Notes under the pieces: model-generated | The model's input: the letters and a program-made list of their open reading frames with translations, nothing else | Databases searched by the model: none | What the model was told of the DNA's origin: nothing | Shown here: positions 9,707 through 19,014 of the stretch, piece after piece | Position numbering within the stretch: the stretch's first letter is position 1 | Layout: each line of letters starts with the position of its first letter | Made by a program: the position numbers and the translations under genes | DNA from: Halapricum desulfuricans | Lineage (GTDB): Archaea; Halobacteriota; Halobacteria; Halobacteriales; Haloarculaceae | Reading direction: 5' to 3' | Assembly (NCBI RefSeq): GCF_017094525.1 | Contig: NZ_CP064788.1 | Span: 806,001 to 870,000 of the forward strand | DNA length: 64,000 nt

Positions 9707-11659
9707 ATGGCCACGGCGAGGTGGCGCGAGGCGGAGCGCGAGCACACGGACGCGGTGATCGGGCGGGACACGCTGGCGGAGATGTTCGAAGGGGCGGCCC
9801 AACGCAACGCCGAGCGGGACGCACAGCTGTACAAGACGGACTGTTACGAGCGGACGCTGCCGGCGGTCGAGACGCCGGGCACCGAATCGGGGCGGTACCG
9901 GACGCTGACCTACGCGGAGATGCGCGAGAGCGTCCGTCATCTGGCGGCCGGGTTCCGCGAACTCGGGACGAGCGCGGACGATCGGGTCGGAATCTTCGCG
10001 AACACGCGCATGGAGTGGGCCCAGACCGACTTCGCGCTGCTCGCAGCGGGCGGTGTCGTCACGACAGTCTACACGGAATCCTCGCCACAGCAGGTCCGAT
10101 ACCTGCTGGGCGATCCCGACGCCGTCGGCGTCGTCGTCGAGAACGGCGACCTGCTCGATCGCGTCCTGGAGGTCGAAGACGACCTCGATCTGGAGTTCAT
10201 CGTCGCCATGGACGAGGTCTACGGCCACGGCAACCGCGAGGACATCTACACGCTCGGTGAGGTCGCACGCCTCGGTGCGGCGGCGTTCGAGGAGTCGGCC
10301 TACCGGGAGTGGCTCGAGGCGCGCGACCCCGACGACCTGGCGACGCTGATCTACACCTCGGGGACGACGGGCAAGCCCAAGGGCGTGAAACTCACCCACT
10401 GGAACCTCCGGTCGAACGTCAACCAGACGCGCAAGCGGATCGGGCCCCGCCCCGACAAGCCCGCGGACGTCCCCACTCTGGACAGCGGCACGCGGACGAT
10501 CTCGGTGCTCCCGCTGGCGCACGTCTTCGAGCGGACAGCCGGCCACTTCCTCATGTTCGCTTCGGGCGCGACCGTCGGGTACGCCGAGAGCCCGGACACG
10601 ATCCCGGAGGATATCAACAAGATCCGGCCACAGACGGGGACGAGCGTCCCGCGGATCTACGAGCGGATCTTCGACCGGATGCGCGATACAGCGGGCGAGA
10701 CAGCGACCAAACAGCGCGTGTTCGAGTGGTCGATCGACGTCGCTCGCTCCTATGCTCGGGCGGACTCGCCGGGACCGTTGCTCCGGGCTAAACACAGGCT
10801 GGCGGACTATCTGGTCTACGAGAGCGTCCGGAGTCGGCTCGGCGGCAACGTCGAGTTCATGGTCAGCGGCGGGGGGAGTCTCAGCCCGGAACTGGCCGAA
10901 CTGTTCCTCGGGATGGGGCTACCGATTCTGGAGGGGTACGGGCTGACCGAAACGTCGCCGGTCGTGTCCGTCAACCCGCCCGAGGACGTCCGGCCCGGAA
11001 CGCTCGGGCCGCCGGTCGCCGACGTGGAGACGCGGCTGGACACCGAACTGGTCACCGACGAGGAGTTCCCGGACGCCGAGGGCGAGGTCGGCGAGTTACA
11101 GGTCACGGGGCCGAACGTCTACCCCGGCTACTGGGAGCGGCCCGAGGACACCGACCGGGTGTTCACCGACGACGGCTGGTTCAGGACGGGCGACATCATC
11201 GAGCGAACCGACGACGGCTACCTGATCTATCGCGACCGGATGAAACAGATCCTCGTGCTCGATACGGGCAAGAACGTCGCGCCGGGCCGGATCGAAAACG
11301 AGTTCGCCACCAGCGACCGGATCGAGCAGATCATGGCCGTCGGCGACGGCCAGAAGTTCGTCAGCGCGCTCATCGCACCGAACTTCGAGCGCCTCGAAGC
11401 ATGGGCCGACCGTGAGGGGATCGACCTGCCGGCGGATCGCGAACGGCTCTGCGAGGACGAACGCGTCCGCGAGTGGATCGGCGAGGAGGTCGAGCGCGTC
11501 AACCGGCGGCTCGAACCAGTCGAACAGGTCAAGCAGTTCCGGCTCACGCCCGAGGAGTGGACGCCCCAGAACGAACTGCTCACGCCCTCGATGAAAAAGA
11601 AGCGCCGGACGATCCTCCAGCGGTTCAACGATCAGGTCGAGGATATCTACGAGGAGTAG
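9707..11659 (+). CDS. AMP-forming long-chain acyl-CoA synthetase
   Basis: 650 residues, typical for FadD15-like enzymes. The ANL-family motifs are complete: the AMP-binding loop LIYTSGTTGKPKGV, then GYGLTETSPVVSVN, GWFRTGDIIERTDDGYLIYRDR, and the C-terminal lysine region ending in the KKKRR segment. It activates fatty acids to acyl-CoA through an acyl-AMP. ATG at 9707 was chosen because a TATA-like element lies 27 bp upstream; the frame is open further upstream but without support. It is a single transcription unit, divergent from nop5. The exact chain-length preference cannot be read from the sequence. Confidence 0.92.
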   Translation: MATARWREAEREHTDAVIGRDTLAEMFEGAAQRNAERDAQLYKTDCYERTLPAVETPGTESGRYRTLTYAEMRESVRHLAAGFRELGTSADDRVGIFANTRMEWAQTDFALLAAGGVVTTVYTESSPQQVRYLLGDPDAVGVVVENGDLLDRVLEVEDDLDLEFIVAMDEVYGHGNREDIYTLGEVARLGAAAFEESAYREWLEARDPDDLATLIYTSGTTGKPKGVKLTHWNLRSNVNQTRKRIGPRPDKPADVPTLDSGTRTISVLPLAHVFERTAGHFLMFASGATVGYAESPDTIPEDINKIRPQTGTSVPRIYERIFDRMRDTAGETATKQRVFEWSIDVARSYARADSPGPLLRAKHRLADYLVYESVRSRLGGNVEFMVSGGGSLSPELAELFLGMGLPILEGYGLTETSPVVSVNPPEDVRPGTLGPPVADVETRLDTELVTDEEFPDAEGEVGELQVTGPNVYPGYWERPEDTDRVFTDDGWFRTGDIIERTDDGYLIYRDRMKQILVLDTGKNVAPGRIENEFATSDRIEQIMAVGDGQKFVSALIAPNFERLEAWADREGIDLPADRERLCEDERVREWIGEEVERVNRRLEPVEQVKQFRLTPEEWTPQNELLTPSMKKKRRTILQRFNDQVEDIYEE

Positions 11660-11675
11660 TCCCCCCCATCGAGAC

Positions 11676-13109
11676 CTACGACGAGGGGCTCTCGAAGTGG
11701 GCGGTCGGATCGACCATCGGTTGAGGGTAGTCGATACCCAGTTCGACGCCGTAGCGGGCCTGTTCGTCGGCGTCCATCCGCCAGGGCTCGTGCGCGTAGC
11801 GAGGGGGAAGGTCCACCAGTTCCGGGACCCATCGACGGACGTACTCGGCGTCGGGGTCGTAGTTGTGGGCCTGCCAGAGCACGTCGAACGCCCGGTCGCG
11901 TGAATCGGTCCCGACGCCGGCGATATACGCCCAGTTGCCGTAGTTCGAGGCGACGTCGTAATCTAGCAGGCGAGACTCGTAGCGGGCAGCTCCCCATCGC
12001 CAGTCGATCCGGAGCGTGTTCGCCAGAAACGACGCGGCGTTCTGGCGGGCGCGGTTGCTCTGATAGCCCGTCGCCGCCAGTTCCCGCATCGCCGCGTCGA
12101 CGAACGGGAAGCCGGTCTCGCCGTCGACCCACCGACGGAAGGCGGATCCGTCGCGGTTCCAGGCGATCTCGCGGTTCCGGATCCCGCCGGGCCGGAAGTA
12201 CGCCGCGCCGTGTTTCGCGAGCTGGAACTGGAAGAAGTCCCGCCAGCGCAGCTCGAAGACCAGCCAGTAGGTCGAGTCGTTGTCGACCCGCTCGCGCTCG
12301 TAGCGATCGACCGCCTGCGTGACTCGTCGCGGCGAGAGACAGCCCAGGGCGAGCCACGGCGAGAACTTCGAGGAGAAGTCCATCCCGAGCAGTCCGTTTC
12401 GCGTCTCGCGGTACTCCCGGAGGCGGTCGCGCTCGAAGACGTACGTCTCCAGCCGTTCCAGCGCGGCCGACTCGCCGCCGGAGACGGGCATTGGAGCGTC
12501 GCGCTCGTCGGCTGGCTCGCCCGCGTCATAGCCCAACTCGGACAGCGCCGGAATCGGACTGCCGTCGAGGTCGGGCGTCGGAACCGTCGCAGGCGGGTCG
12601 AGCGGATCCCGGACCCGGGAGCTCGCCTCGACGCTGTCCTTCCAGGGCGTGAACGTGTCCTGGACGTCGCTGACTGCCATCGGCAGGTCCTCGATCGCGT
12701 GGAGCGTGTGAGTCCAGTGGGTCGAAAGGTCGATCCCGCGGTCGACGATGGCGTCCTCGACGGTCGCTCGCTCTTCGGTGCCGGGGAGCCGCTGGGCGTG
12801 CACGACGTCGGCGTCGACGGATTCGGCGACGTCCGGCACGATCGATCGCGGATCGCCGCGGCGAACGAGCAACTCGCCGTCGCGTTCGCGGAGCCGGTCC
12901 CGCAGATCACGGACGCTCTCGCGGACGAACTGCGCTCGGAGAGGGCCGATTCTCGGTTCGTCGATCCATCGACTCGACTGTCCGAACCGCCGAGTGTCGA
13001 ATATATAGAGCGGAACGACCCGGTCGCTCCCGTCGATCGCCCGCCGGAGCGTCGGGTTGTCGTGGACGCGCAGGTCGCGCCGAAACCAGACGAGTGCCGT
13101 CTCTGTCAT
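11676..13109 (-). CDS. DASH-family cryptochrome / photolyase
   Basis: 477 residues. The N-terminal alpha/beta antenna domain starts ALVWFRRDLRVHDNPTL. The FAD domain contains LLGMDFSSKFSPWLALGCLSPRR, WRDFFQFQ, GETGFPFVDAAMREL, TGYQSNRARQNAASFL and DYDVASNYGNWAYIAGVG; the last two blocks are characteristic of the DASH subfamily, which repairs pyrimidine dimers mainly in single-stranded DNA (family knowledge). ATG at 13109 was chosen over a codon eight positions upstream. It stands alone, facing the acyl-CoA synthetase gene across 16 bp, and its promoter region borders the yjbQ pseudogene. Confidence 0.92.
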   Translation of the reverse strand: MTETALVWFRRDLRVHDNPTLRRAIDGSDRVVPLYIFDTRRFGQSSRWIDEPRIGPLRAQFVRESVRDLRDRLRERDGELLVRRGDPRSIVPDVAESVDADVVHAQRLPGTEERATVEDAIVDRGIDLSTHWTHTLHAIEDLPMAVSDVQDTFTPWKDSVEASSRVRDPLDPPATVPTPDLDGSPIPALSELGYDAGEPADERDAPMPVSGGESAALERLETYVFERDRLREYRETRNGLLGMDFSSKFSPWLALGCLSPRRVTQAVDRYERERVDNDSTYWLVFELRWRDFFQFQLAKHGAAYFRPGGIRNREIAWNRDGSAFRRWVDGETGFPFVDAAMRELAATGYQSNRARQNAASFLANTLRIDWRWGAARYESRLLDYDVASNYGNWAYIAGVGTDSRDRAFDVLWQAHNYDPDAEYVRRWVPELVDLPPRYAHEPWRMDADEQARYGVELGIDYPQPMVDPTAHFESPSS

Positions 13110-13203
13110 GGATATCCTGTGGGCTACGATCACTTTACGGCCACGCTCAGCGAGTCGGGCGGCGGGATGAAAGATGACCGTTCTCCCGGCTCTCTGTCCC
13201 TCG

Positions 13204-13370
13204 TCACGTGCCAGCTACTTCGACCTGTAGCGTCCGGGTGCGCGGCCCGTCACACGTCGAACGAACACCGTCGCGACGCCGTCGGCGTTGTCGGGAAGCG
13301 CCCGGGTGACTTCCTCGGTCACGTCCAGTCCCTCCGTTCGGTCGGTCGTCTCGATGGAAATCGTTGCCAT
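13204..13370 (-). pseudogene. Decayed yjbQ/UPF0047 gene with internal deletion
   Basis: From ATG 13370 the first ~37 residues read as the start of the YjbQ/UPF0047 family (ISIETTDRTEGLDVTEEV ... DGVATVFVR). A different frame then gives the family C-terminus DGPRTRTLQVEVAGT followed by TGA at 13206-13204. About 70 middle residues, including the HTTAG catalytic block expected right after VFVR, are missing and the frame is shifted. Read straight through, the frame gives a 51-residue product ending at a TAG at 13217-13215. Both ends of the gene are recognisable, so this is a deletion, not a 3' truncation. It lies 75 bp after spoVR on the same strand. Confidence 0.8.
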
Positions 13371-13445
13371 AGCAGGCTATTCGAGCCACGACTCGAAAAA
13401 ACCGGGTCTCCGGTCCGGACGACGCGGTGGCGGTCCCGACCGGAT

Positions 13446-15446
13446 CTAGTCGAGCCACTCCTCGGGTGTGGTATCGTAGTCGACGTCGGTCGCCGCGAGG
13501 TGTTCGACCATCTCCCAGGGGACCTCGTCGACCGTGACCTCCTGACCGTCGTATCGCAGTCGTCGCCCGACCTCGATCGGTTCGGGTTCGCGGTCCTGGC
13601 GGCGGGCGACCTCTATTTCGCTGTCGTCGTACTCCTTGTCGATGGTGAGCAGGTTCACGGGCCGACCCCACAGTTCGAACGCGCGTTCGAGCACGTCCGT
13701 CGCCTGCTCGATGTCCAGCACGATCCCGTTGTATCGATGGGCGAGCAACAGCTCGCCGGCGTTGTCGTAGTTGCCGTCCTCGACAACGACCGTCGGCTTG
13801 CCGAAGTTGGTGAACTGCAACAGCAGCTTCCGCTTGACGTCTCCGGGATCCGTCGAGGAAACCCGGAAGTCGTCGGTCTGCTGGGAGTGCTCGTAGGCGA
13901 AGTAGTCGTTTTCCTCGACGAACTCGTCGGTGAGGAACTCGTCGATGAACGTCACGTCGTTGTGGCTCTGGCGGATCTCGCGCATCCGGTCCCAGCCGCG
14001 GGCGTAGTCGACGTCCGAAAGCGCCGCCTCGACGCTGTCGTAACGGCTGTCGTCGAACAGGTACCGGCTGATCCGCTCCAGCTGTGGCTGTCCGATCCGG
14101 GATAGAAAGCCCCGGTTCTGGGGCTTCACCAGCGAGTAGTGACGCCGGACGAGCCCCTCGTAGGAGAGGACCGCCCACGGGTAGGTCTCGACATCGAGGT
14201 CGCCGTTCCGGGCGCGTTCGAGCGCGTCGGCATCGACGCGGGGATCGTCCGGGTCGATCTCCTCGAGGTGGCCGGGGACGTCCTCGATCCACGCCGGCGG
14301 CGCGAGCGCCGACTGCACCGCCTCGAAGTCGACGGCCTCCTGGAAGTTCCGCCAGGTGATCCCCTCGACCCGCAGGAGGCGTTCGACGACCTCCCGTCGG
14401 TTGGCGAGGTTCTCGACGTGCTGCCACAGCTCGAACCCGAGTTTGTACGGGTTGAGCCCGCCCGAGCCGAGCACTTTCGACATGTGGTCGGCGTAGGTGA
14501 CGAACTCCTCGGCGCTCGCGAACCCCTCCCCGACCATCATCAGCGACTCCCAGTAACTGGCCCACCCCTCGTTGAGCACCTTCGTCATCTTCTGGGGCGC
14601 GAAGTAGTACGCCTCCCGGCGGACGATCTCCAGTACGTCCTTTTGCCAGTCGGTCATCTCGACGGCCTTGCCCGCCGCCTCGTCGTACTGTCTGCCGTGC
14701 TCCCGGAGGAACGCGAGCACGTCTTTCTCGGGGGTCGCCGGGAACGAACGCGCCTCGTCTTCGACCTGTGCGTCGCGCCACTCGTCGTCGAAGACCTGCC
14801 GGGTGATGTCCTCCGAGAGGTCCAGTTCCTCGAGACGCTCGTCGGGATCGGCGGCGTCGAGATCCGTCTCGTCGTCGGTCACGGTCGGCGAGTACGGCCG
14901 GTGCTGGTCGATCGTGTCCGCCAGACAGAGGACGTGGTCGATCCACTGCTCGACCTCGTTGCGGTCGATCTCGGGGTCGCGCATGTACTCCCGGATCGTC
15001 TCGGCGTGGCGGGCGAGCATCTCGGCGGCCGCCGGGTCCTGCGACGACTCCTCGCCGTCGGTGAACAGCCCGAACCACTCGTTGTTGGCGAAGAAGTCGG
15101 CGTGGGCCTCGACGTGGGTGATCACCGCCTTCTGGTCGGCCAGCGAGTTCGACTCCTGAAGGAACGCGTGTGACGGGTTGTCGTTGTTGACGATCTCGAA
15201 GGCCTTCCCGCCGAGGAACTGGCTTTGCTTGCGCTGGCGGTCGTAGGCCATCCCCCACCGCCAGTGGGGATACCGCTCCTGGAACCCGCCGTAGGCGATG
15301 AGTTCGTTCATCTCGTCGTAGTCGACGATCCAGTAGTTGACCGGATAGGGCGTCAGCCCGAGTTTCCGCGCCAGTTCGCCCGCTCGGGCGACGGGTTCTT
15401 CCAGTTCGTCGGCGATCCGCTGTGCTTCGATTCGGTCGTCGATCAT
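13446..15446 (-). CDS. spoVR: SpoVR family protein
   Basis: 666 residues, somewhat longer than bacterial SpoVR/YcgB (~470-510). Family blocks are clear: [69 protein letters not shown], and HSQQTDDF in the C-terminal half. The biochemical role is unknown, although bacterial homologues act in spore cortex formation and in stress survival. The ATG overlaps the DUF444 gene stop (ATGA, 15446-15443). It is the last complete gene of the PrkA operon, and a yjbQ relic follows. Confidence 0.92.
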   Translation of the reverse strand: MIDDRIEAQRIADELEEPVARAGELARKLGLTPYPVNYWIVDYDEMNELIAYGGFQERYPHWRWGMAYDRQRKQSQFLGGKAFEIVNNDNPSHAFLQESNSLADQKAVITHVEAHADFFANNEWFGLFTDGEESSQDPAAAEMLARHAETIREYMRDPEIDRNEVEQWIDHVLCLADTIDQHRPYSPTVTDDETDLDAADPDERLEELDLSEDITRQVFDDEWRDAQVEDEARSFPATPEKDVLAFLREHGRQYDEAAGKAVEMTDWQKDVLEIVRREAYYFAPQKMTKVLNEGWASYWESLMMVGEGFASAEEFVTYADHMSKVLGSGGLNPYKLGFELWQHVENLANRREVVERLLRVEGITWRNFQEAVDFEAVQSALAPPAWIEDVPGHLEEIDPDDPRVDADALERARNGDLDVETYPWAVLSYEGLVRRHYSLVKPQNRGFLSRIGQPQLERISRYLFDDSRYDSVEAALSDVDYARGWDRMREIRQSHNDVTFIDEFLTDEFVEENDYFAYEHSQQTDDFRVSSTDPGDVKRKLLLQFTNFGKPTVVVEDGNYDNAGELLLAHRYNGIVLDIEQATDVLERAFELWGRPVNLLTIDKEYDDSEIEVARRQDREPEPIEVGRRLRYDGQEVTVDEVPWEMVEHLAATDVDYDTTPEEWLD

Positions 15447-16750
15447 GATTCGTCCTCCGTGCTGAGCACCTCGTAGATGGCGTCGACGACGTCGTCGGGA
15501 CTGGTGACGTAGGCGACGGCCACGTCGTCGCTGTTCCGGAAGTGGCGCTCGACCTCCTCGGCGTGTGTGGCGTTGATCGCGTTGCCCGAGGGCTGAGTCT
15601 CGACGTACGCGTGGAGGTTCGCCGGGATCTCCTCCATCAGCGGGATCACCTGCTGTTCGGTGTCGTTGCTGGAGTTCTCGCTGTCGCCTGCGGCGAAGAC
15701 GTAGCGGTTCCACTCGCTGTAGGGATACTCCTGCTCGAGGACCGCCGCGGCGAGTTCGTAGGCGCTTGAGATGCGCGTCCCGCCGCCGGACCGGATGCCG
15801 AAGAACTCCTCGCGGTCGACCTCCCAGGCCTCGGCGTCGTGGGCGATGTAGACGAACTCGGCGTTGTCGTATTTCCCCTGGAGATACCAGTCCAGCGGCG
15901 TGAACGTCCGCTCGACCAGTTCGCGCTTCTGCTGGCGCATGCTCCCGGAGACGTCGCGGATGTTGACCACGACGACGTTTCGCTCGGGGGTCTCGACGAC
16001 TTCGGGGTATCGGTAGCGTTCGTCCTCGCTGCGGAAGGGGATCTCCTCCAGTCCCTCCCGGCGGATCCGCTGGGCCGTCGTCTCGTGTTCGACGCTCGCC
16101 TCCATCTCCTCGACGGAGGCCCAGCGGTCGCGTTCGTCGGCCGGCAGGTCCTCGTAGGCGTTCTCGATCCAGGCCCGCGAGACGGGGATGTGCTCGCTGC
16201 GCGCCCACTCGTAGACCGTCGCCGGTCCCCAGCCGTCGACGCGCAGCGCCTCCCTGACGTACTCCTCGTCGAAGTCCATCGCCATCTTGCGCTTCAGCCC
16301 CTCCTTGAACAGCCGCTCGAAGTCAAGCGTCGAGGACGGACCGGTGCGGGTGATGTCGGTGAAATCGCCCTCGGTCTCCTCGACGACCTTCTTGCCTTTC
16401 GGCTCGAGGTCCAGTCCGAGCCGTTCGTCGAGTTCCTGTGCGAACTCCTCGGGGTCCATCTCGTAGTACTCGTGGTCGCCGCCCTCCTCGCCGGGATCGC
16501 CGTCTTCGTCGCCGTCGCCCGGCTGTGGCTGGCCGACGGGATCGCCCTCCTCGGCACCGTCGCCCTGCCCGACTCCGCCCATGTCGCGGCGGTCGTAGAC
16601 GAACTCGGGGAGGTCGACGATCTTGATCGGGATCCGGACGGCGTCGCGCCGCGAGTTCCCCAGATCGCCGTACTGGATGAACGCCGCCAGATCCTGGCGG
16701 CGCTTCTCGCCCACCTCCCGGTAGCGCTCGAGGTCGTCTCTCAGTCCCAT
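15443..16750 (-). CDS. yeaH: YeaH/YhbH family protein (DUF444, UPF0229)
   Basis: 435 residues. The N-terminal half has an acidic, glycine-rich low-complexity stretch (about residues 57-95). The C-terminal half is a von Willebrand A-like domain with the metal-site motif DVSGS at 266-270, then [28 protein letters not shown] and [14 protein letters not shown]. Homologues are always found with PrkA and SpoVR and are linked to stress responses. It overlaps the prkA2 stop by 10 bp and the spoVR start by 4 bp, so the operon is tightly coupled. Confidence 0.92.
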   Translation of the reverse strand: MGLRDDLERYREVGEKRRQDLAAFIQYGDLGNSRRDAVRIPIKIVDLPEFVYDRRDMGGVGQGDGAEEGDPVGQPQPGDGDEDGDPGEEGGDHEYYEMDPEEFAQELDERLGLDLEPKGKKVVEETEGDFTDITRTGPSSTLDFERLFKEGLKRKMAMDFDEEYVREALRVDGWGPATVYEWARSEHIPVSRAWIENAYEDLPADERDRWASVEEMEASVEHETTAQRIRREGLEEIPFRSEDERYRYPEVVETPERNVVVVNIRDVSGSMRQQKRELVERTFTPLDWYLQGKYDNAEFVYIAHDAEAWEVDREEFFGIRSGGGTRISSAYELAAAVLEQEYPYSEWNRYVFAAGDSENSSNDTEQQVIPLMEEIPANLHAYVETQPSGNAINATHAEEVERHFRNSDDVAVAYVTSPDDVVDAIYEVLSTEDES

Positions 16751-19014
16751 CGGTAACTCACCTGTCCCATGACGTGACGGCTCGTGAGTTCGGCCGCGGC
16801 CTCGCTGTAGCCGAACTGCTCGGCCATCGTCTCGATCGTCCGCGCCTTGATCCGGGCCGTCTCGGTGTCTTCCGGGGGATCATCCCACTGTCGCGGGTCG
16901 AAGTCCTCAAAGGCCCGCCTGACGTCCGTCCAGTCGTGGCTGCCTAGCACCGACTCGATGACCGGGATCTCGGTCAGCGTCACGTCCTCGACCCGGAACT
17001 GGTCGTCGCGGTTGTGCCAGGCGTGGCGGTTCAGCGCGGTGATGACCTTCTCCGTTCGGAACGCAGTGACCTCGTCGGTCGGCTCGTTGCCGCGGTAGTC
17101 GCTCTCGGTGAACCGACCGAGGTGCTCGATCTCGAAGACCCTCATCTTCAGCGGGTCGGGGGCGACGGACTCCCCGCGGTCGTTCTCGATGCGCTCGCTG
17201 GTCGCCCAGGCGTAGACGTGTTCGACGTACTCCTCGACGGTCTCGTCGGTGACGCCGCTCTCGTACATGATCGCTGCCAGGACGTCCGACTCCTGTCTGT
17301 CGAAGACCCGGCTCTTGACCGGGACGACTCGCTCCTCGAACTCGGCCGTCTCGGACGGCGAGAAGACCGGAGCCGTCCGGAGTCTCTGGACCATCGCGTT
17401 CAGGACGTCCCGCGGCATGAGCACGTCCTCGACCGGCAACTCGGCGTGGTGGCGGTCGGTCTCCTCCTGGAGGAGATCGGCGATCACGTCGCGCGTGTAG
17501 GTCACGGGGATTCCGTGCTCGCCGTCGGCAGCGCTCTCGTCGAACGCGAAGGCCTCGGCCCCGCGGCGCTCGTCGCCGTCCTGGAGATAGCCGCGATCGA
17601 ACAGCAGCGCCTTCTCGACGAGTCCGAGGTCAGCAGGGAGGTCGCTATCGTCTAGTCGCGAGACGACGTCGTACAGCGCGGCCGCCTCTAGTGCGTGTGG
17701 CGCGAGTTCGCGCTCGCGGACGCCGTCGCCGCGATCGACCTCGACAGCGATCGCACTCCTGATGCGCTCGTCCAGTGCCGACCAGGAATCGGCCGTCCAG
17801 ACGGCCGTCTCGGTAGTCAGTTCCCGGCGAAGGAGCTGGGCCTCCAGCGAGAGGTTCGTCAGGTAGGTGAACTCGTGTCTGGTCAGCCGCCGCTTAAGGG
17901 CTTTCAGCGGGTCCTCGCCCCCGCGATCGGCGTGCTGGTCGAGCGTCGCCTCCAGATCGGGGTTGGAGATGACGACCAGTTGCGTGTCGACGTCCATGCC
18001 GATCCCCTTGTCGAGTTTGACGGCTGCTTCGTCGGGGACGTTCAGCAGTCGCTGGAGGAGGTCGGCGTGCTGGGCGGCGTCCTCGACGATCGTCAGCAGG
18101 CCGTTGCCCTGACTGAGCACGCCGTCGTAGGAGAACGCCTGCGGGTTCTTCCGGCCACGCGAGTCCAGCTCGCGCAACATGCCGGCCATCCACGACCCGA
18201 CGAGTCGCTCCTTGGGGCTGCCCTCGTCTTCGCTGTGCAGGACGCCGATCCCCTGACCGAGGTCGACGACGTAGTTGGTCACGCGCAGGTGGTCGGGGTC
18301 GGTCACCGCCGAGAACAGGTCCTCGACGCCCTGTCGACGGTACTGCTCGGTCAGGTGATCGTAGGCTTCCCGCGAGAACGGGTCCAGATCGGCGTCGACG
18401 TGGATCGTCGTGTGGTCGAGCCGGTCGTTGACGGCGTCGAGGACCTCCTCGCGGACCGATTCCGGGAAGACCGAGAGCGGGTGCGTCTGGACCGGGCTCT
18501 CGTACCAGTCGTCCTCGTTCTCGCGGTGGCTGGCACCGTAGGTGAGCCCGCTCGTCTCGCCCGCGCCGCTGACGTTCCACTCGAGGGTGTATCGACGGCC
18601 CTCGTCGGTCTTCGAGTACGCCCGGAGTCCGTTGATCAGACAGCGTTTCAGTTCGGACTTGCCGGTCGCGGTCGGGCCGGTGAACCAGATGATCGTCTCG
18701 TCGTTGCCCCGCCGGGCCGCGATCGATCGCAGGTCGTCGACGAAGGCGTTCAGCACGTCGGTGTTGCCGAGGATCGCGTGCTCGCCGTCGTTGTACGGGT
18801 CGTCGAAGAACCGGTAGCGCTCGGTCTGTTCGCCCTCCTCGATCACGGTTCGGGTTCCGGCCGCCTCGATGGCGTCGAGCAGGTACTGCGAGGCGTGGGC
18901 GGCGACCGCCGGCCGTTCGAGGATCAGATCGACGTACTCCGGCAGCGACAGCGGCTCCCGGTAGGCCCGGTCGAGGGTCCGATCGGCCGCATCGATGAAG
19001 TCAGTGCCGTCCAT
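16741..19014 (-). CDS. PrkA-like AAA+/serine kinase, second paralogue
   Basis: 757 residues. Domain order resembles PrkA: an AAA+ domain with the Walker A GPTATGKS at residues 113-120, [21 protein letters not shown] and [16 protein letters not shown]-like sensor regions, and a C-terminal PrkA kinase-like half. Sequence is far from that of its upstream neighbour, so this is an old duplication rather than a recent copy. The ATG at 19014 overlaps the prkA stop (TGATG); a GTG one codon upstream is an alternative. In bacteria PrkA works with YeaH and SpoVR, and the two paralogues may form a hetero-complex (inference). Confidence 0.88.
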   Translation of the reverse strand: MDGTDFIDAADRTLDRAYREPLSLPEYVDLILERPAVAAHASQYLLDAIEAAGTRTVIEEGEQTERYRFFDDPYNDGEHAILGNTDVLNAFVDDLRSIAARRGNDETIIWFTGPTATGKSELKRCLINGLRAYSKTDEGRRYTLEWNVSGAGETSGLTYGASHRENEDDWYESPVQTHPLSVFPESVREEVLDAVNDRLDHTTIHVDADLDPFSREAYDHLTEQYRRQGVEDLFSAVTDPDHLRVTNYVVDLGQGIGVLHSEDEGSPKERLVGSWMAGMLRELDSRGRKNPQAFSYDGVLSQGNGLLTIVEDAAQHADLLQRLLNVPDEAAVKLDKGIGMDVDTQLVVISNPDLEATLDQHADRGGEDPLKALKRRLTRHEFTYLTNLSLEAQLLRRELTTETAVWTADSWSALDERIRSAIAVEVDRGDGVRERELAPHALEAAALYDVVSRLDDSDLPADLGLVEKALLFDRGYLQDGDERRGAEAFAFDESAADGEHGIPVTYTRDVIADLLQEETDRHHAELPVEDVLMPRDVLNAMVQRLRTAPVFSPSETAEFEERVVPVKSRVFDRQESDVLAAIMYESGVTDETVEEYVEHVYAWATSERIENDRGESVAPDPLKMRVFEIEHLGRFTESDYRGNEPTDEVTAFRTEKVITALNRHAWHNRDDQFRVEDVTLTEIPVIESVLGSHDWTDVRRAFEDFDPRQWDDPPEDTETARIKARTIETMAEQFGYSEAAAELTSRHVMGQVSYRWD

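Noticed and set aside
13446-16208. 920-residue continuous frame suggesting a SpoVR fusion protein
   Set aside because: The first ~250 residues are the shadow of the DUF444 gene; SpoVR homology begins at ATG 15446, which overlaps the DUF444 stop.
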